64,000 bases of DNA from Streptomyces violaceusniger (GCA_005405945.1 BJHW01000001.1:1178001-1242000); one strand, 5' to 3'. Shown: positions 55,244-64,000, counted from the first letter of the stretch. Notes: generated from the letters alone by a model not told the origin. Translations and numbers: made by a program.

Positions 55244-56441
55244 GCGCCTCCGCGGAGAGCGCCCGCAGCCGCAGCAGGGTGGCCACGGCCAGCAGGGCCA
55301 CACAGCCCGTGAAGATCAGCCCGGCGGACCGCAGCCCGACCGCGACCGTCAGCGCGCCCACGCCGATCACCGGAATCGAGATCGCCAGATACATCAGCAC
55401 GAACAGGGCGGAGGTGACCTCGGCGCGGTGGTCGGCCGGGCTGCGCTCCGTCACCACCCGCACCGCCGCGTGGAACGACAGCCCCTGCCCCGTCCCGGCG
55501 ATGACGGCGCCCAACACCAGCAGCGCCAGTGACGCGCTCGCGAGCGAGGCGGCGATGGCCGCCATGCCTGCCACCAGCACCGCACATCCCCCGGGCAGCG
55601 AACGTCCCGGGCCCAGCCGCCGCCCCAGCGCCTGCCCGGCGATCGAGGCGGCGAACACCGAGAACGCCACGGCACCGGCGACCGCGAGATTGCTCTCCCC
55701 CTCCACCTCGCTCAGGAACGTGGGCGACACCGAGGTGAACAGGCCCAGCGTGGCGAAGCCCGCGAACCCCGCCATGGCCGCGGCCGCGAACGTCGAGCGC
55801 ATCTCCTTGGGCACCCGCAGCCGCTGCGGCCTCAGCGGCGGGCGGCTCCGCTTCCGTACGGTCTCCGGGAGGGCGAGCACCGCGGCGGCGCCCACCGCCA
55901 CCAGCACCAGGTCCACCACGAACACCAGCTTCAGCGGGGCCGGGGCGTACTGCGCCAGCACCCCCGCCAGCAACGGGCCGAGGCCGAGCCCGCCCAGGTT
56001 GGCCCCGGTCGCGAGGAGGGTGGCGCCACGGCGCCGGCGCTCGGGCGCCAGCTCGATCACCGTCACGGTGGCGGTGCCGGTGGCCAGACCGGCGGACAGC
56101 CCCGACAGGGTGCGGCCCGCGAACAGCTCCGGCAGTCCCTGGGCGAGGAGGAAGCACACCGCGCTCAGCCCCGACAGCACCAGCGCGGCCAGCATGACGG
56201 GCCGTCGCCCGATGAAGTCGGACACACTTCCGAGCAGCAGCAGCGCGACGATGACCCCCGCCGCGTACACCGCGAAGATCACCGTGACCATGAACGAGGA
56301 GAAGCCGAACTCCCGCTGGTAGAGCGAGTAGAGCGGGGTGGGCAGCGTCGTGCCGCACATCGTGACCACGAAGGCGTACGCGGCCGCGAGGAACGGCCAT
56401 CCCCGCTCCACGTCGCCCACATCACCGCGGCGGCTGTCCAT
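55233..56441 (-). CDS. MFS transporter
   Basis: About 402 residues, 12 membrane segments. MFS loop 2-3 motif GSVSDFIGRRPVML, motif LATGANLGGLGLGPLLAG in segment 5 and GLSFHAAVRVVTERSP in the second half. Probable drug or metabolite exporter. I start at ATG 56441; a frame-open extension to 56477 is unsupported. Convergent with the secreted phosphodiesterase gene. Confidence 0.85.
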   Translation of the reverse strand: MDSRRGDVGDVERGWPFLAAAYAFVVTMCGTTLPTPLYSLYQREFGFSSFMVTVIFAVYAAGVIVALLLLGSVSDFIGRRPVMLAALVLSGLSAVCFLLAQGLPELFAGRTLSGLSAGLATGTATVTVIELAPERRRRGATLLATGANLGGLGLGPLLAGVLAQYAPAPLKLVFVVDLVLVAVGAAAVLALPETVRKRSRPPLRPQRLRVPKEMRSTFAAAAMAGFAGFATLGLFTSVSPTFLSEVEGESNLAVAGAVAFSVFAASIAGQALGRRLGPGRSLPGGCAVLVAGMAAIAASLASASLALLVLGAVIAGTGQGLSFHAAVRVVTERSPADHRAEVTSALFVLMYLAISIPVIGVGALTVAVGLRSAGLIFTGCVALLAVATLLRLRALSAEAPGR

Positions 56442-56733
56442 ACGACCCGATTCCACCACACAACACCTGTGCGTCAAACGCGGTGGCGCGCCGCCCCGAG
56501 GCTGGCGGGTTACATGCGGTAGCGGGGCATCCCGTCATTCGGCCCTCATCGCATACGGCAGGATGGCACCTCACGCCGGAGCCGTACACATGTGCGCCCG
56601 GCATCCCCCGTAGAACCCAGGCACGAGCAGGTGACATGGTGATTCCACAGAACTCCAGACCGGAGGCCGCCCCGACGACGGCATGCCGCACGGCCGCTTC
56701 TGACGCGCTTTCCGGCATAGCGGACGGTGGCCG

Positions 56734-57795
56734 ATGAACCGGGCTCTCACCTTGCACGATGTCATCGTCGTCGGAGCGGCGCTGGTCTGCGGCGCGGCCG
56801 GTGGTGTGCTGTTGCGCATGGCGCTGCGCTGGCTGGGTGAGCGGGCCCGGTCCACCCGGTGGAGCGGTGACGACATCATCGTCGACACGCTGCGCACCCT
56901 GGCTCCGTGGGCGTCGATGGCCGCCGGTGTCGCCGCCGCGGCCGCCGCGCTGCCGCTGAACCGCACGGTCGGCCACGACGTCAATCAGACGCTGGTGGCC
57001 GTGCTGATCCTGGTCACCACGGTCACGGCGGCCCGCGTGGTGGCCGACCTGGTGCGCTCGCTGGCGCTGTCCCGCTCCGGGGTGGCGGGAACGGCCAGCA
57101 TCTTCGTCAACATCACACGGATCGCCGTCCTGGCGATGGGTGTGCTGATCCTGCTGGAGACGCTGGGCGTCTCGATCGCTCCCCTGCTCACCGCCCTCGG
57201 CGTGGGTGGTCTGGCGGTCGCCCTGGCCCTTCAGGACACGCTGGCGAACCTCTTCGCGGGGGTGCACATCCTGGCCTCCAAGACGGTGCAGCCCGGCCAC
57301 TACATCCGGCTCAGCAGCGGGGAGGAGGGGTACGTGGTCGACATCAACTGGCGCAACACGGCGGTGCGGCAGCTGTCGGACAACCTCGTCATCATCCCGA
57401 ACGCCAAGCTGGGCAACACCATCATGACCAACTTTCACCAGCCCGAGCAGCAGATGTCGGTCATGGTCCAGGCCAGGGTCGGCTACGGAAGCGATCTGGA
57501 CCATGTCGAGCGGGTGACCATCGAGGTCGCCGGGAAGGTGATGTCCGGGGTCGAGGGCGGGGTCGTCGACCACGAGACGAGTGTGCGCTTCCACACCTTC
57601 GGAGAGTCCGGCATCGACTTCTCGGTGTTTCTGCGGGCCCTGGAGTTCAGCGACCAGTACCTCATCAAGCATGAGTTCATGAAGGAACTGCACCGCCGGT
57701 TCCGCGCCGAGGGCATCGAGATCCCGCTGCCCACGCGGACGCTCGTCCTGCCCGACCAGGACCGGGCGCCGCTGCCGGGCCGACCCGCGATCTGA
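56734..57795 (+). CDS. Small-conductance mechanosensitive channel (MscS family)
   Basis: 353 residues. Several N-terminal helices, then the pore helix region LLTALGVGGLAVALALQDTLANLFAGVHI, with the Gly/Ala packing of MscS helix 3. The cytoplasmic beta domain follows (GHYIRLSSGEEGYVVDINWRNTAVR as separate segments; PNAKLGNTIMTNF). It opens under membrane tension to release osmolytes. Confidence 0.9.
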   Translation: MNRALTLHDVIVVGAALVCGAAGGVLLRMALRWLGERARSTRWSGDDIIVDTLRTLAPWASMAAGVAAAAAALPLNRTVGHDVNQTLVAVLILVTTVTAARVVADLVRSLALSRSGVAGTASIFVNITRIAVLAMGVLILLETLGVSIAPLLTALGVGGLAVALALQDTLANLFAGVHILASKTVQPGHYIRLSSGEEGYVVDINWRNTAVRQLSDNLVIIPNAKLGNTIMTNFHQPEQQMSVMVQARVGYGSDLDHVERVTIEVAGKVMSGVEGGVVDHETSVRFHTFGESGIDFSVFLRALEFSDQYLIKHEFMKELHRRFRAEGIEIPLPTRTLVLPDQDRAPLPGRPAI

Positions 57796-57810
57796 CGTGA
57801 TCTGACGCGG

Positions 57811-57848
57811 TCAGCCCTCAGCCCTCAGCCCTCAGCCCTCGGCCCTCA
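57811..57848. repeat. 7-bp tandem repeat adjoining a stop codon
   Basis: Four exact TCAGCCC units from 57811 to 57838, a variant TCGGCCC, then TCA 57846-57848, which is the response-regulator stop on the minus strand. On that strand TGA recurs every 7 bp, covering all three frames. Confidence 0.9.
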
Positions 57849-58526
57849 AGGCAGCAATCGCCGCTCGGTGGCCACCGCCACTGCCCCGGCCCGGGTCTCG
57901 ACCCCCAATTTCCCGTAGATCCGTCCCAGATGGGTCTTGACCGTGGCCTCGCTGATGAACAGGGCCCGGGCGATCTCCCGGTTGCCCAGGCCGCGGGCCA
58001 GCTGCCGGAGGATGTCGCGCTCCCGCTCGGACAGCCCGGGGCGCGGGCTGCGCATCCGGGCGAGCACCCGGTCGGCGACCGGGGCCGACAGCGCGGTACG
58101 GCCGGAGGCGGCGTTCCGGATCGCCGCGAACAGCTCCTCCGGCCGCTCGGCCTTGAGCAGATAGCCGGTGGCCCCGGCCTCGATGGCACGGGTGATGTCG
58201 GCGTCGGTGTCGAACATGGTGAGCACCAGCACGCGCGGCGCGGGCGGGTCGCCGGAGACCAGCCGCCGGGTGGCGGTCACCCCGTCCATCCCCTCCCCGA
58301 GTTGCAGATCCATCAGCACCACATCGGGCCGGAGCCGGGCGGCCATGGCGAGGGCCTCCTCGCCGCTGCCCGCCTCGCCGACCACCTCGATGCCGTCGGT
58401 GCTGGCCAGCAGCGCCCGCAGCCCGGCCCGCACCACGGCGTGGTCGTCGCAGAGCAGCAGCCGGATGGCGGGGGTGGCCGACGGCGTCGGGGACGGGGAC
58501 GGCGTCGGGGACGAGGGCGGGCTCAC
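57846..58526 (-). CDS. NarL/LuxR-type response regulator
   Basis: 226 residues. A short Ser/Pro/Thr repeat N-terminus (SPTPSPSPTPSATP) precedes the receiver domain with DDH, phospho-acceptor Asp in DVVLMDLQLG, Thr in LTMFD and Lys in GYLLKAER. The LuxR helix-turn-helix is LSERERDILRQLARGLGNREIA. The gene is coupled to the sensor kinase (ATGA overlap). Target genes are unknown. Confidence 0.93.
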   Translation of the reverse strand: MSPPSSPTPSPSPTPSATPAIRLLLCDDHAVVRAGLRALLASTDGIEVVGEAGSGEEALAMAARLRPDVVLMDLQLGEGMDGVTATRRLVSGDPPAPRVLVLTMFDTDADITRAIEAGATGYLLKAERPEELFAAIRNAASGRTALSAPVADRVLARMRSPRPGLSERERDILRQLARGLGNREIARALFISEATVKTHLGRIYGKLGVETRAGAVAVATERRLLP

Positions 58527-59854
58527 GGCGTGGCCTCCACGGGACGGTCGGAGACGAGGGCGGGAAGGGGTTCGAGGGGGATCGCGGCCGAGACGACGGT
58601 CCCCTCGCCCGGTGCGGACTCGACGGTGAGGGTGCCGCCCAGCTGCCGTACGCGGGCCCGCATGGCCGGCAGCCCGTGGCCGCGCGACCGGTCCGCGCCG
58701 GGGGCCGGGACGGCGTCGGTGTCGAAGCCGCGGCCGTCATCGGCGATGTCCAGACAGATCTGGTCGCCCAGGCAGGTCAGGGTGAGCGCGGCCCGGCTCG
58801 CCCCGGCGTGCTCCCGCACATTGGCCAGCGCGCCCTGGGCGATGCGCAGCAGCGCCGCCTCCACCCGCTCGGGCAGCGGGCCGAGGGCTCCGTCGAGCCG
58901 GAAGTCCACCGCCGGTCCGGCACCGCTCTCCCGCTCGGCGAGCGCGCCGAGCGCCTGGGCCAGGGAGCGCTCGGCGAGGTCGGCCGGGGCCAGGTCCTGG
59001 ACGAACCGGCGGGCCTCGGCGAGGCTGCGGGACGCGATCTCCGCCGCGTTCCGCATATGTCCCCGGGCGGCCTCCGGGTCCGTCTCCCAGGTGCGGTCGG
59101 CGGCCTGGAGCAGCATCCGCTGGCTGGACAGGCCCTGGGCGAGGGTGTCGTGGATCTCCGAGGACAGCCGCTGGCGCTCGGCCAGGATCCCCGCCCGCCG
59201 CTCGGTCGCGGCCAGATCGCGGCGGGTGCGGACCAGGTCGTCGATCAGCACTCGCTGGCGGGCCGACTGGCGCCGCAGATGGATCAGGACGGCGGCGGCC
59301 ACGGCGGCGATGGCGGGCGGCGCGATCAGCGCGTTGGGGTCGAAGCCGTCGTGCATGAACCGCAGTTTGGAGGCGACGACCAGCGCCGTGAGCACGGCCG
59401 CCAGGGGCACCGCGAACCGGGTGGGCAGGGTGTGCAGACCGGTGAAGAACAGCGGCATGGCACACCAGGCGGCGCTCGGCGCGAGGACCAGCAGCGCGAC
59501 CCATGCGGCGAGCACCGCGGTCAGCCAGACCAGATAGCGGCCGGAGGGCCGGCCACCGGGGCTCGGCGCGGGCGCCGGCCACCGGCCGGGCAGATAGAGC
59601 GCGCCGAAGGCCACGAAGAGGGCGATGACCCAGCCGTTGGGCGCGCTGCCGGTGTCCCGGATCAGATAGCGCACCAGCGAGGACCCCAGCAGCAGGAAGA
59701 ACGCGATGTGCAGGACCGCCGTCAGCCACCGCTCGTCCGGATCGTCCGGCCCGTCGGACCCGGACCGCCCGGACCACGCCGACCACGGTGTCGACCACGC
59801 CTTCGGCCACGGCGCCCACCCGGACCGCCCGACCACCCCGACCGCCGACCGCAC
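58523..59854 (-). CDS. Sensor histidine kinase (HisKA_3 type)
   Basis: About 443 residues. Four to six N-terminal membrane helices, then the dimerisation domain with phospho-His in RLSSEIHDTLAQGLSSQ. The GHKL ATPase domain has REHAGASRA (N box region), ICLDIADDGRGFD (G1) and RGHGLPAMRARV (G2). Partner of the response regulator downstream. The N-terminal start is uncertain because the first 45 residues are low complexity. Confidence 0.9.
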   Translation of the reverse strand: MRSAVGVVGRSGWAPWPKAWSTPWSAWSGRSGSDGPDDPDERWLTAVLHIAFFLLLGSSLVRYLIRDTGSAPNGWVIALFVAFGALYLPGRWPAPAPSPGGRPSGRYLVWLTAVLAAWVALLVLAPSAAWCAMPLFFTGLHTLPTRFAVPLAAVLTALVVASKLRFMHDGFDPNALIAPPAIAAVAAAVLIHLRRQSARQRVLIDDLVRTRRDLAATERRAGILAERQRLSSEIHDTLAQGLSSQRMLLQAADRTWETDPEAARGHMRNAAEIASRSLAEARRFVQDLAPADLAERSLAQALGALAERESGAGPAVDFRLDGALGPLPERVEAALLRIAQGALANVREHAGASRAALTLTCLGDQICLDIADDGRGFDTDAVPAPGADRSRGHGLPAMRARVRQLGGTLTVESAPGEGTVVSAAIPLEPLPALVSDRPVEATP

Positions 59855-60130
59855 CCCGGCCCCTCCCCTGCTCTCCGGTCCACCCGGTTCTTCTCGGGTT
59901 TCCTCTTGGGTTCGCTTCGGTTCACTCCCCCACCAGTCCTAACGCGCCGGACCCGACGCCGCATCATCCGATCGGTTGATACGGCGGTCCCCCGGACCGC
60001 CTCCTGACCAGGGCCGCTCCGCCGATCCCCGCCGCCGCCACGGCGCCGAGGCTGGTACCGACCACGACGACGCGGGAACACATGGGCCGCCAGGCTGCCG
60101 CGTCCCCACCACCAGCACGAGAGAGTTCCC

Positions 60131-60922
60131 ATGCCCGCCAAGAACCTCAGCGTCAACCGCTCCGCCCTCGGCCACCGGGTCTCCTACGCGCTCCGCCATC
60201 CGCAGCGCGTACCGCGCCATCTGGTCCGTGCCACCAGGGACGCCTGGCTGCGCTACCGGTACCCGGACCATGTCGCTTACTACCGCGCGGTGATGCGGTC
60301 GGACACCCGTACCAGTCCGGAGGCGGCGGTCGGCAGCCGCAGTCATGAGCGGTGGCTGGCGCTGGGCGCGATGCAGTTCGACTATCTCCTCGGCCACGGT
60401 CTGCGGCCGGAGCACCGGATGCTGGAGATCGGCTGTGGCAATCTGCGGGCGGGCTGGCGGTTCATCAGCCATCTGGAGCCCGGCCACTACTACGGCATCG
60501 ACATCTCGCCCGACATCCTGGCGGCCGCGCAGGACACGCTGGTGCGCCAGGGGCTCCAGAGCCGCCTGCCCACCCTCACCCCGGTCCGCGATCTGACGCT
60601 GCGGTTCCTGCCCGACGCCCACTTCGACGTGGTGCACGCGCACAGTGTGTTCTCACACTCGCCGCTGCCGGTCATCGAGGAGTGCCTGGCGCACGTCGGC
60701 CGCGTCATGGCGCCGGGCGGCTGGTTCGACTTCACCTTCGACCGCACCGAGGGCGTCGAACACCAGGTGCTGCGGGAGGACTTCTACTACCGCACCGAGA
60801 CGCTCATCGCCCTGGCCGAGAAACACGGCCTGGCCGCGCGCTTCATGGCGGACTGGGAGGAGCTGCCACACGGCCAGTCGAAGATCCGCGTCACCCACCG
60901 CGAGGGCGGACCGGCGTCCTGA
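60131..60922 (+). CDS. Class I SAM-dependent methyltransferase
   Basis: 263 residues. The Rossmann SAM motif is MLEIGCGNLRAGWRF, with YYGIDISPDIL (acidic ribose ligand), FDVVHAHSVFSH and VGRVMAPGGWFDFTF. Unknown substrate, possibly a sugar or lipid judging by family resemblance only. It precedes the graspetide locus on the same strand but is separated by a strong terminator, so it is probably not part of it. Confidence 0.83.
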   Translation: MPAKNLSVNRSALGHRVSYALRHPQRVPRHLVRATRDAWLRYRYPDHVAYYRAVMRSDTRTSPEAAVGSRSHERWLALGAMQFDYLLGHGLRPEHRMLEIGCGNLRAGWRFISHLEPGHYYGIDISPDILAAAQDTLVRQGLQSRLPTLTPVRDLTLRFLPDAHFDVVHAHSVFSHSPLPVIEECLAHVGRVMAPGGWFDFTFDRTEGVEHQVLREDFYYRTETLIALAEKHGLAARFMADWEELPHGQSKIRVTHREGGPAS

Positions 60923-60945
60923 CCCGACGGGCGGTCAAGACCGGT

Positions 60946-60973
60946 GGTCCGCCTCGGAACACCGAGGCGGACC
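60946..60973 (+). terminator. Strong terminator hairpin
   Basis: Perfect 12-bp stem GGTCCGCCTCGG (60946-60957) / CCGAGGCGGACC (60962-60973) around AACA. It ends the methyltransferase transcript before the graspetide genes. Confidence 0.88.
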
Positions 60974-61081
60974 CGGTGCTCCCCCGGAACAGGCCGACTA
61001 TTCGAAGACGCAATTCCTGAGGCATATGTTGCCTTCGAGGCCTGTGACACACTTCATATCGCCCTACACAGGACAAAATCG

Positions 61082-61116
61082 TTGCTAGTCGGTGCCGTAG
61101 ACTTTTAGTACGTACT
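61082..61116 (+). promoter_or_regulatory. Candidate graspetide promoter with palindrome
   Basis: TTGCTA (61082-61087) and TAGTAC (61106-61111), 18-bp spacing, in an AT-rich stretch. The 10-bp palindrome AGTACGTACT (61107-61116) overlaps the -10 region and could be a regulator site. Confidence 0.35.
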
Positions 61117-61162
61117 GTTGCGTGGTGGATAGACGAATACATGGAGCACCAAGAGGTCACTC

Positions 61163-61354
61163 ATGCAGCCCTTCGTACTGAAGCACGCAATCCCCGCCGA
61201 GCGGTCGTCGGCCAGTGTTCCCTACGCCTATAACGCCGCCCTGCAGTTGAATGTCCTCTCCGACGGCCGTCCGGCCATCGCCGACCGGGCGGTGCTGCTG
61301 GCGACCGGCACGACCACGTCCACAGCCGGCTCCAAGACACACTTCGACGACTGA
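61163..61354 (+). CDS. Graspetide precursor peptide (ATP-grasp target RiPP)
   Basis: 63 residues after AAGAGGT. The leader has the family features PFVLKHAIP, a PY motif and LQLNVLSDGRPAI. The C-terminal core ATGTTTSTAGSKTHFDD is rich in Thr/Ser hydroxyls and ends in two Asp. The downstream ATP-grasp enzyme would form ester (or amide) side-chain crosslinks between these. It matches the putative ATP-grasp target RiPP family (TIGR04186-type), in which the enzyme gene follows directly. Confidence 0.87.
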   Translation: MQPFVLKHAIPAERSSASVPYAYNAALQLNVLSDGRPAIADRAVLLATGTTTSTAGSKTHFDD

Positions 61355-61369
61355 CCTGCGCCTACGTCG

Positions 61370-62371
61370 ATGACGGTACTCATCCTGACCTGCCGCCAGG
61401 ATGTCACGGCCGACTTGGTGGTGGCGGAGCTGCGCGAACAAGGCGTCCCTCTGATGCGTTTCGATCCGGCCGACCTTCCGGATCAGGCCGCCCTGTCGGT
61501 CGAATTCGACCGTGGAGACTTCACGGGATATCTGTCGACCGAGGGACGCCTCGTCAGCATCCACGGCCTGCGGTCCATCTGGGTGCGCAGGCCGGGGCGG
61601 CCGGCGGCGCACGCGGCGAATCCGTCGGAGTGGCTGACGGCCGAGTGCGGACAGGCCCTGTACGGGATGCTCTACGCGACAACGGCACGCTGGATGAACC
61701 ATCCGGCGGCCGCCGAGCCGGCCCGCCACAAACCCTTCCAGTTGCGGGTCGCCCAGCACAGCGGTTTCGCCGTGCCCTCGACTCTTGTCACCACCTATCC
61801 GCGCGCGGCGCGCGATTTCGCCGTCCAGTACTCGGACATCGTGGTGAAATCCGCCTCCGGTCCGCCGTCCGTCGAGCCGCCGGTCGCGCTGCCCACCACC
61901 CGTATCGGACCGGACACGGATTTCTCCGATGTCGCGGCCGGGGCGACCCTTCTTCAGCGCTACATTCCCAAAGCGGCGGACATCCGGCTGATCTGCGTCG
62001 GCAGCCAGTTATTCGCCGCGCGCAAGACCGCCGCCTCCGGCCAGGTGGACGGGCGCTATGGCTGTCATGGACACCACTGGGAAGCCGTGGACGTGCCCGC
62101 CAGAATCGTGCGCTCGGTGCATGAGTACATGACGCTCACCGGTCTTGCCTACGGGGCCTTCGACTTCGCCGAGGACGCCGAGGGCGTGTGGTGGTTCCTG
62201 GAGTGCAACCAGGGCGGCCAATTCGGCTTTGTCGAGCTCGAGACCGGTCAGCCCATCGCGGCGGCGGTCGCGTCCTGGCTGGCGGCCCCAGCGCCGCCCT
62301 GCACTGAGGGCCGGGAGCCCGCCGGGCTCCCGGCCCGCCGGGTATCCCGCCCCCGCGGCCACACACGGTGA
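61370..62371 (+). CDS. ATP-grasp graspetide maturase
   Basis: 333 residues, 15 bp after the precursor. The N-terminal domain (LILTCRQDVTADLVVAELREQ; FRFDPADLPD-like) is typical of the SAV_5884-family maturases. ATP-grasp elements: VVKSASGPPS (nucleotide Lys), LLQRYIPKAADIRLICVG, and YGAFDFAED..WWFLECNQGGQFGFVE (metal-binding Glu/Asn). It activates Asp side chains as acyl phosphates for crosslinking to Thr/Ser. The usual methyltransferase gene does not follow it. Confidence 0.9.
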   Translation: MTVLILTCRQDVTADLVVAELREQGVPLMRFDPADLPDQAALSVEFDRGDFTGYLSTEGRLVSIHGLRSIWVRRPGRPAAHAANPSEWLTAECGQALYGMLYATTARWMNHPAAAEPARHKPFQLRVAQHSGFAVPSTLVTTYPRAARDFAVQYSDIVVKSASGPPSVEPPVALPTTRIGPDTDFSDVAAGATLLQRYIPKAADIRLICVGSQLFAARKTAASGQVDGRYGCHGHHWEAVDVPARIVRSVHEYMTLTGLAYGAFDFAEDAEGVWWFLECNQGGQFGFVELETGQPIAAAVASWLAAPAPPCTEGREPAGLPARRVSRPRGHTR

Positions 62372-62551
62372 CGGCCGGTGACGCGGAGGCGGCGCCCGCG
62401 GCCCGTCGCGTGCGGCGCGGGCGCCGCGGTGGGCCGTGGGCGCCGCGGTGGGCCGGGCGCTGCGCCGGACCGGTCCGGCGGTCGTATGGTGAAGTGAGAG
62501 TCCGCGCCGCCCAAGGGTCCCCAGCCCCTCCCTCCAGCGCGGGAGGTTCCG

Positions 62552-64000
62552 ATGACCGTCGCCGAGAGCATCCGCCACCCGACGGACGCGTCCCGCTATG
62601 TGCCGATCGCCGAGCACGGTCTGATCGGCGATCTGCGCACCGCCGCGCTCGTGGACACGCGCGGCACCATCGACTGGTACTGCCCGGTCCGCTTCGACGC
62701 CCCCAGTGTGTTCGCGTCGATCCTCGACGCCGACCGCGGCGGCTCCTTCCAGCTCACACCCGAGGTGCCCGCCCGGACGAAGCAGTTCTACTTCCCGGAC
62801 ACCAACATCCTCATCACCCGCTTCTTCGCGGACGACGGCGTCGCCGAGGTCCAGGACTTCATGCCGATCGTGGACGACTCGCGCGAGGCGGACCGGCACC
62901 GGCTGATCCGCCGGGTGCTGTGCGTCCGCGGCTCCCTGCCCTTCACCGCACGGGTGGCGCCCCGGTTCGACTACGGCCGTCAGTCGCACACGGTGCGCGC
63001 CGAGAAGGGGCTCACGATCTTCGAGTCCCCGGAGCTGTCGCTGGCGCTGACCTCCGGCGTCACCGTGGAGATCGACGGACCCGATGTGGTGTCCACGTTC
63101 AAGCTGGTCGAGGGCGAGGCCACGGTGTTCGCGCTGGACCGGATCGGCGGTATGGTGCAGCCGCGACACTGCCCGCAGGGGGAGGCGGAGGAGCTGTTCG
63201 ACGCCACCGTGCGCTACTGGCGCCGCTGGCTCGCGCAGTCCCGCTACCGCGGGCGGTGGCGGGAGATGGTGCACCGCTCGGCGCTCACCCTCAAGCTGCT
63301 CACCTACGCGCCGACCGGCGCCATCGTGGCGGCCCCGACGACCAGCCTGCCCGAGCAGATCGGCGGCGAGCGCAACTGGGACTACCGATACGTCTGGGTC
63401 CGCGATGCCGCGTTCTGCATCTACGCGCTGCTGAGGCTGGGCTTCACCCAGGAGGCCGAAGCGTTCGTGCGCTTCCTGTCCGAGGGCATCGCCCTCGGGG
63501 ACGGCCCCGGCGGCCCGCTGCAGATCATGTACGGCATCGACGGCCGCAGCGAGATCCCCGAGGAGATGCTCTCCCACCTGGAGGGGCATCTGGGCTCGTC
63601 CCCGGTCCGGGTCGGCAACGCGGCGGTCCACCAGCTCCAACTGGACATCTACGGGGCGCTGGTGGACTCCCTCTACCTCTACGACAAGTGGGGTCAGCCG
63701 CTGTCCAGCGACCACTGGGACGCCGTGTGCAAGCTGGTCGGCTGGGTGTGCGACAACTGGGACCGGCCCGATATGAGCGTCTGGGAGACCCGCGCCGGTC
63801 CACAGCGCTTCCTGTACTCGCAGCTGATGTGCTGGGTCGCGATCGAGCGGGCGATGCGCATCGCCCGCCACCGCGGACTGCCCGCGGACATGTCCCGCTG
63901 GTCGACGTCGCGCGATGACATCTACCGCCGGATCATGCGCTGCGGCTGGTCGCCGCGGCGGCGCGCCTTCGTGCAGCGCGAGGGCGAGGAGGTACTCGAC
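62552..64000 (+). CDS. GH15-type glycosidase (glucoamylase/trehalase-like), 3' end outside window
   Basis: 483 residues are visible, with the stop beyond the window. GGGAGG ribosome-binding site 8 bp before ATG. N-terminal beta-sandwich (IAEHGLIGDLRTAALVDTRG, IDWYCPVRFDAPSVFASIL), then the alpha/alpha barrel (SLPEQIGGERNWDYRYVWVRD), the hallmark of actinobacterial GH15 trehalase/glucoamylase proteins. Probably cytoplasmic because no signal peptide is present. It hydrolyses alpha-glucosidic bonds, likely trehalose. Confidence 0.9.
   Translation, partial: MTVAESIRHPTDASRYVPIAEHGLIGDLRTAALVDTRGTIDWYCPVRFDAPSVFASILDADRGGSFQLTPEVPARTKQFYFPDTNILITRFFADDGVAEVQDFMPIVDDSREADRHRLIRRVLCVRGSLPFTARVAPRFDYGRQSHTVRAEKGLTIFESPELSLALTSGVTVEIDGPDVVSTFKLVEGEATVFALDRIGGMVQPRHCPQGEAEELFDATVRYWRRWLAQSRYRGRWREMVHRSALTLKLLTYAPTGAIVAAPTTSLPEQIGGERNWDYRYVWVRDAAFCIYALLRLGFTQEAEAFVRFLSEGIALGDGPGGPLQIMYGIDGRSEIPEEMLSHLEGHLGSSPVRVGNAAVHQLQLDIYGALVDSLYLYDKWGQPLSSDHWDAVCKLVGWVCDNWDRPDMSVWETRAGPQRFLYSQLMCWVAIERAMRIARHRGLPADMSRWSTSRDDIYRRIMRCGWSPRRRAFVQREGEEVLD

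Noticed and set aside
56483..56733. Small gene before the mechanosensitive channel
   Set aside because: The frame lacks a ribosome-binding site and has no coding character; treated as the leader region.
60131..60922. Methyltransferase as the graspetide modifying enzyme
   Set aside because: It is not of the PCMT-like type used by graspetide systems and is separated from the precursor by a strong terminator.

Overview
The window is 64 kb of very GC-rich DNA with dense, short-gapped genes, GTG and TTG starts, and wobble-GC codon use. Several families point to Streptomyces or a close relative: two streptogrisin-type serine proteases with pro-regions, a spore-associated-protein homologue, an AA10 lytic polysaccharide monooxygenase, a TioE/TioU-type self-resistance pair and an actinobacterial graspetide locus. 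I see no tRNA, rRNA, insertion sequence, integrase or CRISPR array, so it reads as chromosomal, probably with accessory (arm-like) content.

Layout. 0-6.4 kb: secreted protease, then a convergent PaoABC-like molybdenum aldehyde oxidoreductase operon and an NAD kinase. 6.5-12.4 kb: a radical SAM protein with unusual cysteine spacing, an APC permease, a cation efflux protein and small membrane proteins. 12.5-24.8 kb: secreted GH2 glycosidase, SMP-30-like protein, membrane-anchored protease, an atypical Ser/Thr kinase lacking the ATP-binding lysine, an FG-GAP lipoprotein, a histidine phosphatase relative lacking both catalytic histidines, and an MBL-Rieske protein. 24.9-33.6 kb: metabolic enzymes, HtpG, a TetR regulator divergent from a threonine-dehydratase-like enzyme, and two copies of a dispersed palindromic repeat. 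33.6-41.2 kb: double-MerR regulator divergent from a UvrA-like resistance ATPase, ascorbate-type PTS genes, and an MFS exporter divergent from a CGNR regulator. 41.2-44.7 kb: a decayed symporter fragment and small enzymes and secreted proteins.

44.7-54 kb is the most promising region. A one-direction, translationally coupled gene set encodes a PLP aminotransferase, a polyprenyl diphosphate synthase, a UbiA prenyltransferase, a squalene-cyclase-fold protein without the DxDD acid, and an FAD monooxygenase. A TauD dioxygenase follows, a LysR regulator diverges from it, and a sulfotransferase lies beside it. I read this as an uncharacterised (amino)terpenoid or meroterpenoid biosynthetic cluster. 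A second biosynthetic locus, 61.1-62.4 kb, is a minimal graspetide system (ATP-grasp-targeted precursor plus ATP-grasp ligase) without the usual protein-methyltransferase partner. The window ends inside a GH15-type glycosidase.

Two cross-cutting patterns affect use of this annotation. First, at least 13 genes are broken by what looks like one missing base in a G or C run, and all resolve in the same direction. This looks like sequencing error in the assembly rather than biology, so I annotate these as single genes spanning the break. Second, at least six genes end in short tandem repeats that include the stop codon, with periods of 7, 9, 12, 14, about 21 and 27-28 bp, producing rows of consecutive stop codons.
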